In this document: positions 29,948 through 37,826 of the stretch, in pieces
Layout: the number at the start of each line of letters is the position of its first letter
Numbering within the stretch: position 1 is the first letter of the stretch
DNA from: Pseudomonas sp. 30_B
Lineage (GTDB): Bacteria > Pseudomonadota > Gammaproteobacteria > Pseudomonadales > Pseudomonadaceae
NCBI RefSeq assembly: GCF_017491605.1
Contig: NZ_JAFGYY010000004.1
Location: 62,001-126,000 of the forward strand
Length of the DNA: 64,000 nucleotides
Direction of reading: 5' to 3'
Notes under the pieces: model-generated
What the model saw: the letters and a program-made list of their open reading frames with translations, nothing else
What the model was told of the DNA's origin: nothing
The model's database searches: none
Program-made: the position numbers and the translations under genes

Positions 29948-31495
29948 ATGAGCATGCAGAAGAAGCCTCAGATGGTGGAAGCCGTGGTCTTCTTCAATGA
30001 CCGTGGCGTTTGCAAGGAAATGCTCTACCCCGAATTCGAGGCGCTGCTCGATAACGTCGTGCAGATGCCGGACCTGGCCGAGCAGCAGGTGCAACTGGCC
30101 TATGTGCTGATCAACCCGCGCCTGATGGTCAAGGCGGCGGTGTTTTTCTACCTGGACTTCGACGAGAACGGTGAGGCCGACCGCGGCTGGAACCTGCCCC
30201 TGCGCAACCTGGCCGATCGCGCCGGCCGTGGCCCGGACCTGGGCGCCGGCCCCATCCGCCTGGCCTGCCGTAGCCAGTGCCCGGTGCCCTGGCACCAGAT
30301 GCACCTGTGGGACCCGGTGTTCGAAGGCGACGACAGCCATCTGGCCAAGCTGCGTGCCGCGGCGAAGCGCAACAATCTCGGCGTGCTGGTGGAAGAAGAG
30401 CCGGCGGCCGTCGAGCCCCAGCGCCTGCAGATGGCGGCCGAGCACCAGTGGTATGCGCCTTCCGAGGAGGAGTCCCGCGAAACCGCCGAGAAGCTCGCGC
30501 GGGAAATGCTCCAGGAGCACGAACAGAAGACTGCCGCGCTGCTCGACCAGCAGGAGCTCCGTCTGTCGCAGATCAGCCAGCAGCACGAACAGGAACTCAG
30601 CCGCCTGAAGCTCGATGCGCAGGAGCAGATCCAGGTACTGCAGGCCGAGGTCTCGATACTGCGCGAAGGGCTCAAGCGCGAAGAAGACATCAACGCCGAC
30701 CTGCGTCGTGAACTGGACGGGCAGGTCAGCGGATTTCAGCGCGGCCGTGAAGAACTGACGGAGCAGCTGCGGCAGATCGAGGCCAGTGGCCGCGACGAAC
30801 TGGAGCAATTGCGCCAGCAGATCGAGGACGAGGCCAAGGCCCGTATCGCCGCGCTGGAGGCTCGATACCAGGAGCAGGTTTCCGTCCGCGACGCAGAGCT
30901 GGGTTACCGCCACGAGCTGGACCAGCAGCTGCAGCAGGAGAACCAGCAGCTTCAGCAGGAAAGCCGGCGGCTTCAACAGGAAAACCAGACGCTGCACCAG
31001 GAAGCCGAAAAGCAGCGCCAGGACGCCGAGCGGTTGCGGCAGGCGCTCGACCTGCTGAAGCAGCAAAGCACGCAATGGCGCGAGCAGGCGGAGGAACTCC
31101 AGCAGAGCGTCGAGAGCCTGCGCCAGGAACTGGCGGCGCAGTCGACCGGGGCGGCGGACAGTTCGATGCTGGAGCGCCTGGCGGGTCAGGGTGTGGTCTT
31201 CGTGGTCTATCACCCGGGCGCGGGTCACCTGACGCTGTCGCTGGCGGATGTCACCCGCTATCAGGAAAACCCCATGGCCTTTGCCGCCGCCAAGTGCTTC
31301 GTCTCGGAAGACCAGTACCGCCAGTGGTTGGCCCATTACCAGCAGCCGACCTGCGAGGGGCGGCTGTCCAATGGCGACCGCTGCGCCCTGCCGATCGACC
31401 GCGTGGAAACGCCCGGGCGCTTCATCGAAGGCGACAGCAACTGCTGCGCGCGCCACAAGACCGCTGGCCGCCTGCGCAGCGTCACCACGGCTTGA
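29948..31495 (+). CDS. Glutamine-rich coiled-coil protein with C-terminal Cys/His cluster
   Basis: A 515-residue cytosolic protein of no named family that I can identify. An N-terminal globular domain (1-150) carries VEAVVFFNDRGVCKEMLYPEFEALLDNV. A long coiled coil (about 180-415) has repeated QQEN/QQES/QQEN units near residues 325-350. The C-terminal domain (about 420-515) has C469, C479, C499, C500 and H503, a possible zinc site. The frame opens 29 codons earlier, but the ATG at 29948 has AGAGG 8 nt upstream. As I recall, PAO1 has a homologue beside fadH. A structural or DNA-organising role is a guess. Confidence 0.75.
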   Translation: MSMQKKPQMVEAVVFFNDRGVCKEMLYPEFEALLDNVVQMPDLAEQQVQLAYVLINPRLMVKAAVFFYLDFDENGEADRGWNLPLRNLADRAGRGPDLGAGPIRLACRSQCPVPWHQMHLWDPVFEGDDSHLAKLRAAAKRNNLGVLVEEEPAAVEPQRLQMAAEHQWYAPSEEESRETAEKLAREMLQEHEQKTAALLDQQELRLSQISQQHEQELSRLKLDAQEQIQVLQAEVSILREGLKREEDINADLRRELDGQVSGFQRGREELTEQLRQIEASGRDELEQLRQQIEDEAKARIAALEARYQEQVSVRDAELGYRHELDQQLQQENQQLQQESRRLQQENQTLHQEAEKQRQDAERLRQALDLLKQQSTQWREQAEELQQSVESLRQELAAQSTGAADSSMLERLAGQGVVFVVYHPGAGHLTLSLADVTRYQENPMAFAAAKCFVSEDQYRQWLAHYQQPTCEGRLSNGDRCALPIDRVETPGRFIEGDSNCCARHKTAGRLRSVTTA

Positions 31496-31505
31496 GCGGG
31501 GCGCC

Positions 31506-32450
31506 TTGCAGTACCCTGACTGGCGTCCCGTCGCACCGCTGCAACCCGTTCACCTGAGTTGGCTCGATCGCGCTGGCATCGAGCTGGCGCTGTTGCGCCT
31601 GGATCAGGTCGATGCGCTGATCTGCGGCAACAAATGGTTCAAGCTCGCGCCCTACCTGAAGCAGGCTGCCGATCTTGGCCTCCAGGGCGTGATGAGCCTG
31701 GGCGGAGCCCATTCCAATCACCTTCATGCCCTGGCGGCGGCCGGTGCCCGCTTCGGTTTCCGCACCGTCGGGCTGCTGCGCGGCGAGGAGCAGGACAACC
31801 CCACGGTCGCCGACCTGCGCCGGCTCGGCATGCAGCTGCACTGGCTGGGCTACGGTGGTTATCGCCAACGGCATGAGCCGGGCTTCTGGGCGCCCTGGCG
31901 CGATCGTCACCCCGATCTGCTGCCGGTGGGCGAGGGCGGTGGCGGTCTGCCTGGTGCGCGAGGTTGTGTGCCGATGGTGGCAATGACCCGCGAGCAGTTG
32001 GCGGGCATTGGCTGGAGCGACTACCAGCAGCTGTGGGTCGCCTGCGGCACCGGCACCACCCTGGCCGGCCTGGTGCTGGGGGAGGAGGGCGCGCACCCGG
32101 TGGTGGGCGCCCTGGCGGTACCGCCGGGGCATGGCGTCGAGGTGCAGGTGCCCGGGCTATTGGCGGAGGCTGGCGTCGAGATATCCGGCTACCGGTTGAT
32201 CGATGCCAGCCGCGGCGGTTTCGGGCGGATCGACCCGGAATTGGCGCGCTTCATCCTGGATGCGGAAGCCGAGTGCGGGGTGCCGCTGGAGCCGCTGTAC
32301 ACCGGCAAGCTGCTGCTGGCGCTGCGTGACGAAGTGGTGGCCGGGCGGATCGATCGGGGCAGCCGCATCGTCGCTGTCCATACGGGCGGTCTGCAGGGGC
32401 GCCGGGCGATGCAGGAGCGCCTCCAGGCGCTGGCCATTCAGCGCGAATAG
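31506..32450 (+). CDS. PLP-dependent ACC deaminase / D-cysteine desulfhydrase-family enzyme, TTG start
   Basis: A 314-residue fold-type II PLP enzyme. LICGNKWFKLAPYLKQA (residues about 39-55) contains the Schiff-base lysine in the SGNK-x2-KL context. MSLGGAHSNHLHALAA and VACGTGTTLAGLVLG bind cofactor and substrate. The family includes ACC deaminase and D-cysteine desulfhydrase, but the substrate here is not clear. The best start is the TTG at 31506, which gives a family-length protein and lies 11 bp after the coiled-coil gene with GAGCGGGG upstream. Its 3' end overlaps the converging DUF1853 gene by 13 bp. Confidence 0.87.
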   Translation: MQYPDWRPVAPLQPVHLSWLDRAGIELALLRLDQVDALICGNKWFKLAPYLKQAADLGLQGVMSLGGAHSNHLHALAAAGARFGFRTVGLLRGEEQDNPTVADLRRLGMQLHWLGYGGYRQRHEPGFWAPWRDRHPDLLPVGEGGGGLPGARGCVPMVAMTREQLAGIGWSDYQQLWVACGTGTTLAGLVLGEEGAHPVVGALAVPPGHGVEVQVPGLLAEAGVEISGYRLIDASRGGFGRIDPELARFILDAEAECGVPLEPLYTGKLLLALRDEVVAGRIDRGSRIVAVHTGGLQGRRAMQERLQALAIQRE

Positions 32451-33382
32451 CCACTGTGCACCCGCGGCCAGCGGTCGCCCACCAGGAACAGGCGTTCCTG
32501 TTCGCGCCAGCGCCCGTCCTGGAACGCCAGGCGGACCAGCAATTGCGGGAAGCCGTCCTCCGGCAGTTGGGCCAGCCAGTCGGCGAACTGCGCGGCCGTC
32601 CAGCGCCCATCGGCATCGCAGGCGGCTGGCGCCAGCCAGCGTTTGCGTGACAGCACCTGCCAGCCCTCCGGATGCTGCTCCTGATAGCGCGGCCACTCCT
32701 GGCGGTGCAGCCAGCGGCCGTGCAGATGGTGGTCGCAGGCGCCGGCGGGCGGCGGGCAACGCGCCGGCCAGGGGTAGAACAGGTAGCCGCCGAGCCAGAG
32801 CCCTGCCGAGGGTGTGCCGTCGCTGAATTCGCGAACCACGCGCAGTCCTTCGGGCGTGGCGGAGAGCGGCAACTGGTGCTGGTAGAAGTGTTCGATCTTG
32901 CGCAGCAGGTGGTCCTCCGCGCCGGGGCCGAGCCAGGCGTTCGGCCCGTCTTCGCTGGGGCCGAGGTAGAGCTTGATGGCCAGTTCGAGGTGATGCAGGC
33001 CGTCGTCGTCTTCCAGCAGCAGGTCCAGCTCGCCGAGGGTGTGGCCGTTGTCGCGCACGGGCAGGTTGGCGGCCAGCAGGTGCAGGTCGGGCGCCTGCTC
33101 CAGGGCGTATTGCCAGAGGCGCTCGTAGTAGCGGCCCAGGCGTTGGTGCGGGGTGCTTTCCAGTTGTTCCAGCAAGTGCGCGGGCGAGCGTTCCAGTGCA
33201 CGCAGCCAGTCGGCCAGCCGCTCAGGCTCGGTGAGCCAGCGGCTGGCCGCCAGCGGGTGGCGCAGGGCCGGGCTGCCGGAATTGAGCAGCGGCGGAGAGA
33301 GCAGCGTCCAGGCCAGGTCGCGGACCTGCGGCTGGCGCAGCTCGATCAGGAGTTCATCCAACAGGGGGGTAAGAGCGCTCAT
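32438..33382 (-). CDS. DUF1853 family protein
   Basis: A 314-residue protein. VRDLAWTLLSPPLL at the N-terminus, LGRYYERLWQYAL and NGHTLGELDLLLEDDDGLHHLELAIKLYLG (about residues 110-142) are typical of DUF1853. The E-x-D...E-x-K arrangement there (ELDLLLEDD, HLELAIKLY) resembles a PD-(D/E)XK nuclease-like core; that reading is mine and needs a fold check. Divergent from nadK across 101 bp and convergent with the PLP enzyme. Confidence 0.82.
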   Translation of the reverse strand: MSALTPLLDELLIELRQPQVRDLAWTLLSPPLLNSGSPALRHPLAASRWLTEPERLADWLRALERSPAHLLEQLESTPHQRLGRYYERLWQYALEQAPDLHLLAANLPVRDNGHTLGELDLLLEDDDGLHHLELAIKLYLGPSEDGPNAWLGPGAEDHLLRKIEHFYQHQLPLSATPEGLRVVREFSDGTPSAGLWLGGYLFYPWPARCPPPAGACDHHLHGRWLHRQEWPRYQEQHPEGWQVLSRKRWLAPAACDADGRWTAAQFADWLAQLPEDGFPQLLVRLAFQDGRWREQERLFLVGDRWPRVHSGYSR

Positions 33383-33483
33383 TCCCCTAGCCTAGCCGCT
33401 CAGACAGCGCTGCGGTTTGCCGCTGCTTCGGCGTTTCGCCCATAATTCCGTCATTCCCGCACCGCAAAGCCGCCCGGAGTCCC

Positions 33484-34371
33484 ATGGAACCCTTTCGCAA
33501 CATCGGCATCATCGGCCGCCTGGGCAGCACCCAGGTCCTGGAAACCATCCGTCGGCTGAAGCGCTTCCTCATCGAGCGCCATCTGCATGTGATCCTCGAG
33601 GACACCATTTCCGAAGTGCTGCCCGGTCACGGCCTGCAGACCTGCTCCCGGAAGATCATGGGCGAAATCTGCGACCTGGTGATCGTGGTCGGCGGCGACG
33701 GCAGCATGCTCGGCGCCGCGCGCGCCCTGGCGCGGCACAAGGTGCCGGTGCTGGGGATCAACCGTGGCAGCCTCGGCTTCCTCACCGACATCCGCCCGGA
33801 CGAGCTGGAAACCAAGGTCGCCGAAGTGCTCGGCGGCCAGTACATCGTCGAGAGCCGCTTCCTGCTCGATGCCCAGGTGCGCCGCCACGGCGAGTCCATC
33901 GGCCAGGGCGATGCGCTGAACGACGTGGTGCTGCACCCCGGCAAGTCGACGCGGATGATCGAGTTCGAGCTGCACATCGACGGCCAGTTCGTCTGCAGCC
34001 AGAAGGCCGACGGCCTGATTGTCGCCACCCCGACCGGCTCCACCGCCTACGCACTGTCCGCCGGCGGGCCGATCATGCATCCCAAGCTCGATGCCATCGT
34101 CGTGGTGCCGATGTACCCGCATACCCTGTCCGGGCGGCCCATCGTGGTCGACGGCAACAGCGAGCTGAAGATCGTCGTCTCGCCGAACATGCAGATCTAC
34201 CCGCAGGTGTCTTGTGACGGGCAGAACCACTTCACCTGCGCCCCCGGCGACACCGTCACGGTAAGCAAGAAGCCACAGAAGCTGCGGCTGATCCATCCGA
34301 TCGACCACAACTACTACGAAGTCTGCCGGACCAAGCTGGGCTGGGGCAGCCGCCTCGGGAGCAGCGAGTGA
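33484..34371 (+). CDS. nadK: NAD kinase NadK
   Basis: A 295-residue ATP-NAD kinase that makes NADP. The catalytic GGDGSMLGAAR lies at about residues 72-82; NRGSLGFLTDIRPDE and TPTGSTAYALSAGGPI complete the active site. Cytosolic, full length. The stop overlaps the next gene (TGATG), starting a three-gene coupled unit with the phosphoesterase and rhomboid genes. Confidence 0.98.
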   Translation: MEPFRNIGIIGRLGSTQVLETIRRLKRFLIERHLHVILEDTISEVLPGHGLQTCSRKIMGEICDLVIVVGGDGSMLGAARALARHKVPVLGINRGSLGFLTDIRPDELETKVAEVLGGQYIVESRFLLDAQVRRHGESIGQGDALNDVVLHPGKSTRMIEFELHIDGQFVCSQKADGLIVATPTGSTAYALSAGGPIMHPKLDAIVVVPMYPHTLSGRPIVVDGNSELKIVVSPNMQIYPQVSCDGQNHFTCAPGDTVTVSKKPQKLRLIHPIDHNYYEVCRTKLGWGSRLGSSE

Positions 34372-35351
34372 TGGAACTCGACCCCTCGCGTGGCTTTGAC
34401 CTGATCGGCGATATCCACGGCTGCGCCAATACCCTGGATGTACTACTGGAGCGCCTCGGCTACCGGTTGCAGGGCGGTGTCTGGCGGCATGCCCGGCGAC
34501 AGGCGCTGTTCCTCGGCGACATCATCGACCGTGGGCCGCGCATCCGCGAAGCGCTGCACCGGGTGCACGACATGGTCGCCGCCGGCGAGGCGCTGTGCAT
34601 CATGGGCAACCACGAATTCAACGCGCTGGGCTGGTCCACGCCCGCCGCGCCGGGCAGCGGGCGCCAGTACGTGCGCGAGCACACGCCGCGCCACGCTCGG
34701 CTGATCAAGGAAACCCTGGATCAGTTCGAAGGCCACCCAGCGGACTGGCGCGATTTCCTTGGCTGGTTCCAGGACATGCCGCTGTTTCTCGATGCCGGGC
34801 GTTTCCGCATGGTCCACGCCTGCTGGGACCACGATGTGATCGACGCGCTGCGCCAGCAGTTCCACGACGGCCGCATCGACGAAGCCTTCCTCAAGGCCAC
34901 CGCGGAGCCCGGCAGCTTCGCCCAGCAGGCCTGCGACCGCCTGCTGCGTGGTACCGACATGCGCCTGCCCAACGGCCTGACCCTGACCGGCAGCGATGGC
35001 TTCACCCGGGCCTTCTTCCGCACCAAGTTCTGGGCGGAGGACCGCGAGCCGGAGACCTACGGCGACATCGTGTTCCAGCCCGACGGGTTGCCCGACGAAG
35101 TCGCCAGCGAGCGCCTGAGCGAGGAGCAGAAGTCGCGCCTGCTGACCTACGGCGCCGACGAGCCGCTGCTGTTCGTCGGCCACTACTGGCGGCGTGGCAC
35201 ACCGTCGCCGATCCGGCCCAACCTGGCGTGCCTGGATTACAGCGCGGTGATGTACGGCAAGCTGGCGGCCTATCGGCTGGACGATGAAACCCGTCTGGAG
35301 CGCAGCAAGTTCGTGTGGGTGGATGTGAAGCGGCCGGAGGGCGATGCGTGA
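34371..35351 (+). CDS. Calcineurin-like metallophosphoesterase
   Basis: A 326-residue PPP/ApaH-like phosphoesterase. The metal motifs are intact in order: GDIHG (about 13-17), GDIIDRG (about 50-56), GNHEFNALG (near 82) and a later FVGHYW (near 270). ApaH relatives cut dinucleoside polyphosphates or phosphoproteins; the substrate is open. The ATG at 34371 overlaps the nadK stop. The downstream GTGA overlap couples it to the rhomboid gene. Its link to nadK could reflect nucleotide metabolism. Confidence 0.9.
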   Translation: MELDPSRGFDLIGDIHGCANTLDVLLERLGYRLQGGVWRHARRQALFLGDIIDRGPRIREALHRVHDMVAAGEALCIMGNHEFNALGWSTPAAPGSGRQYVREHTPRHARLIKETLDQFEGHPADWRDFLGWFQDMPLFLDAGRFRMVHACWDHDVIDALRQQFHDGRIDEAFLKATAEPGSFAQQACDRLLRGTDMRLPNGLTLTGSDGFTRAFFRTKFWAEDREPETYGDIVFQPDGLPDEVASERLSEEQKSRLLTYGADEPLLFVGHYWRRGTPSPIRPNLACLDYSAVMYGKLAAYRLDDETRLERSKFVWVDVKRPEGDA

Positions 35352-36214
35352 GTGTGGTGGAAGCGATACGGCTGCCGGCGGCGGTCGACCTGGGTGAGTT
35401 CGTCACCCTGCTGCGGCGCCTGAACGTCCCCTTCCGGGTCAGCGAGGAGTCGGGTGAGCAGGTGCTCTGGGTGCCCAATGCGCAGTTGGCCGAACAGGTG
35501 CGCACCCTGTATGAACGGTATCCGCAAGGCGACCCGCAGCTCAGCGTGCAGGCTGAGCGCCGGCGCGGTGGGCCGGGGTTGCTGGAGCAGTTGAAGCTGA
35601 GCTGGATGACCACCGCGGTGCTGCTGGTGACCTGCATCGTGGCCGCGGTGACTTTGCTCGGCACCTACCCGGAAACCATGCGCTGGCTGACCTTCCAGGA
35701 CTTCCGCATGGTCAGCGAGGACCAGCTGGTCTTCGTGCCGCTGTCCGAGACGCTGGCGTCCGGGCAATGGTGGCGGCTGTTCTCACCGATGCTGCTGCAC
35801 TTCGGCTGGCTGCACCTGGCGATGAACGGCATGTGGTACTGGGAGCTCGGGCGGCGCATCGAGTACCGCCAGGGTGCCTGGATGCTGCTGGGGCTGAGCC
35901 TGGGCTTCGGGTTGATCTCCAATGTCGTGCAGTTCGGCGTCAGCGGGTCGAGCCTGTTCGGCGGCTTGTCCGGCGTGCTTTACGGGTTGCTCGGCCATTG
36001 CTGGATATTCCAGCGCATGGCGCCGACCCCGGCCTACCAGCTGCCCAAGGGCGTGGTGGCGATGATGCTGATCTGGCTGCTGGTGTGCCTGTCCGGGGTG
36101 ATCGACTTGCTCGGTTTCGGCTCCATCGCCAACGGCGCGCATGTGGGCGGCCTGGTGGCGGGTTGTCTGAGCGGCCTGATCGGCGGCTTGCTGGCGCGCC
36201 GCACCGGACATTGA
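35348..36214 (+). CDS. Rhomboid-family intramembrane serine protease (GlpG-like)
   Basis: A 288-residue membrane protease. A soluble N-terminal domain (about 1-75) precedes six predicted helices. The catalytic dyad is S208 (FGGLSGVLYGLLG) and H265 (NGAHVGGLVAG). HFGWLHLAMNGMWYWELGRRIE is the conserved L1/TM2 motif. Rhomboids cleave transmembrane helices in the inner membrane. It begins at the GTG that overlaps the phosphoesterase stop (GTGA); an open frame 11 codons longer lies inside the upstream gene. Confidence 0.92.
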   Translation: MSVVEAIRLPAAVDLGEFVTLLRRLNVPFRVSEESGEQVLWVPNAQLAEQVRTLYERYPQGDPQLSVQAERRRGGPGLLEQLKLSWMTTAVLLVTCIVAAVTLLGTYPETMRWLTFQDFRMVSEDQLVFVPLSETLASGQWWRLFSPMLLHFGWLHLAMNGMWYWELGRRIEYRQGAWMLLGLSLGFGLISNVVQFGVSGSSLFGGLSGVLYGLLGHCWIFQRMAPTPAYQLPKGVVAMMLIWLLVCLSGVIDLLGFGSIANGAHVGGLVAGCLSGLIGGLLARRTGH

Positions 36215-36222
36215 GGTTGCGG

Positions 36223-36345
36223 GCGTGGGCGATGCCCACGCGTCGCGCGCATGGCGCGCTCCTACAGGGGCGCGTGTCCCGGCGTCTCGACCTGTAGGAG
36301 TGGGCCATGCCCACGAATGGCGCGCAGAGCGCGCGCCTGCAGGGG
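36223..36345. repeat. Cluster of REP-type palindromes downstream of the rhomboid gene
   Basis: Several short hairpins occur together: GCGTGGGCGATGCCCACGC (36223-36241), a copy ending GCGCGCTCCTACAGG (to 36268), its partner starting CCTGTAGGAGTGGGCC (from 36291), and a further GGCGCGC palindrome. This is a two-to-three unit REP array between the rhomboid and DUF1315 genes. A -10-like TAGAAT at 36394-36399 follows. Confidence 0.7.
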
Positions 36346-36432
36346 CTCACCGACCGCCTGACCTCTGTTCGTGCGCCAACGCTTCCGGCCCGGTAGAATG
36401 CCGGCTTCGTTTTCTCCAGCAGGAGCCGGCCC

Positions 36433-36693
36433 ATGTCGTCCTTCGCCGAAATGATCCAGAACATCACCCCCAAGCTCTACGAGAGCCTCAAGCTCGCCGT
36501 GGAAATCGGCAAGTGGCCCGACGGTCGCAAGCTGTCCCAGGAGCAGAAGGAGCTGTCGCTGCAGGCCGTGATCGCCTGGGAGCTGAAGAACCTGCCCGAG
36601 GACCAGCGCACCGGCTACATGGGTCCGCAGGAATGCGCCTCCCACGCCGAGCCGATCCCGAACATCCTGTTCTCGACCAATACCCTGCATTGA
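36433..36693 (+). CDS. YeaC-like DUF1315 small protein
   Basis: An 86-residue protein of the DUF1315/YeaC family: MIQNITPKLYESLKLAVEIGKWPDGRKLSQEQKELSLQAVIAWE is the core and spans about residues 7-50. AGGAG lies 7 nt before the ATG. No function is established. The next gene starts 13 bp on, so the pair is probably one transcript. Confidence 0.87.
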   Translation: MSSFAEMIQNITPKLYESLKLAVEIGKWPDGRKLSQEQKELSLQAVIAWELKNLPEDQRTGYMGPQECASHAEPIPNILFSTNTLH

Positions 36694-36706
36694 TGGCTGC
36701 TTTCTG

Positions 36707-37534
36707 ATGGTAGAGCTTGGACGCGGCGCCCTGGACAAGATGTCGGCGCGCCTGGAAAGCCCCGTGCAATACGCCTTCCGCCTCGGTGAGACGGAAGTCC
36801 CGGTAAACCCGCTGATCGGCAAGACCCTGCGCCTGGAGTACCTGGGCGAGATCAACTGCTGCCACTGCGGACGCAAGACCAGGAAGAGCTTCAGCCAGGG
36901 CTACTGCTATCCCTGCTTCACCAAGCTGGCGCAGTGCGACAGCTGCATCATGAGCCCGGAGAAGTGCCACTACGAGGACGGTTCCTGCCGTGAGCCGGAG
37001 TGGGGCGAGCGCTTCTGCATGACCGACCACGTGGTCTACCTGGCCAACTCTTCGGGCGTGAAGGTGGGCATCACCCGCGCCACCCAGGTGCCGACCCGCT
37101 GGATCGACCAGGGCGCGCGCCAGGCGCTGCCGATCATGCGCGTGGCGACCCGCCAGCAATCCGGCTTCGTCGAGGACCTGCTGCGCAGCCAGGTCGCCGA
37201 CCGCACCAACTGGCGCGCGTTGCTCAAGGGTGAGGCCGAGCCGCTGGACCTGGTGGCCATCCGCGAGCAGCTGTTCGACACCTGTGCCGAGGGCATAGTC
37301 GCCCTGCAACAGCGCTTCGGCCTGCAGGCGATCCAGCCGGTGCTCGACCTGGACCCCATCGAGATCAGCTATCCGGTGGAGGCCTACCTGGCCAAGATCA
37401 CCAGCTTCGATCTGGACAAGACGCCGGTGGTGGAGGGTACCCTGCAGGGTATCAAGGGCCAGTACCTGATCTTCGATACCGGCGTGATCAACGTACGCAA
37501 GTTTACGGCGTATCAGCTTGCTATCAGCGCCTGA
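36707..37534 (+). CDS. DUF2797 protein with zinc-finger cysteines and GIY-YIG-like segment
   Basis: A 275-residue protein. Residues about 48-105 hold a cysteine-rich zinc region (CCHCGRKTRKSFSQGYCYPC, then CDSC and further Cys). The next part, VVYLANSSGVKVGITR...RWIDQGA...FVEDLL (about 108-165), resembles the beta-beta-alpha core, Arg and Glu of GIY-YIG-type domains. That similarity is my reading; DUF2797 has no assigned function. The ribosome site is weak, so expression may depend on coupling to the DUF1315 gene. Confidence 0.82.
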   Translation: MVELGRGALDKMSARLESPVQYAFRLGETEVPVNPLIGKTLRLEYLGEINCCHCGRKTRKSFSQGYCYPCFTKLAQCDSCIMSPEKCHYEDGSCREPEWGERFCMTDHVVYLANSSGVKVGITRATQVPTRWIDQGARQALPIMRVATRQQSGFVEDLLRSQVADRTNWRALLKGEAEPLDLVAIREQLFDTCAEGIVALQQRFGLQAIQPVLDLDPIEISYPVEAYLAKITSFDLDKTPVVEGTLQGIKGQYLIFDTGVINVRKFTAYQLAISA

Positions 37535-37541
37535 GAACCTG

Positions 37542-37667
37542 TTTACGATCTGCTGCGCGTCGGCCGTAGGGCGTTGAAAAGCGCCCTCAGATGCTCATTT
37601 ACAGCACGTAAACTCCGCTCTTCGGGCACTTTTCGCCTACTACGGCTCTAGCTCGCAAGATCGTAAA
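37542..37667. mobile_element. MITE-like 126-bp element with 28-bp imperfect terminal inverted repeats
   Basis: Left end 37542-37569 and right end 37640-37667 match at 20 of 28 positions when one is inverted: the outer 10 bp (TTTACGATCT) and inner 7 bp (GCCGTAG) are perfect. The 70-bp middle has its own dyad AGGGCG/CGCCCT. No ORF is carried. It fills most of the 292-bp DUF2797-pepN gap. A non-autonomous mobile element or a structured RNA are both possible. Confidence 0.5.
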
Positions 37668-37703
37668 TAGCTTCTGATCGAACCCGAATTGAATTTCCGG
37701 CCC

Positions 37704-37733
37704 GGAACCGCATCTAGGGATAGATGCGGTTCC
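37704..37733 (+). other. Perfect 13-bp hairpin upstream of pepN
   Basis: GGAACCGCATCTA (37704-37716) pairs with 37721-37733 around a GGGA loop. No T-tract follows. It lies 94 bp before the pepN ATG and could be a leader structure, or a partial terminator for the upstream gene pair. Confidence 0.45.
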
Positions 37734-37826
37734 GACTCGCCTGCTTCGCTCTAGCTCGCTAGAGTCAGTACCCAGATTCCTCCGGCCGGCCCATCCAGCC
37801 TGCCGCCTTTCAAGGGGCCCAAAGCC

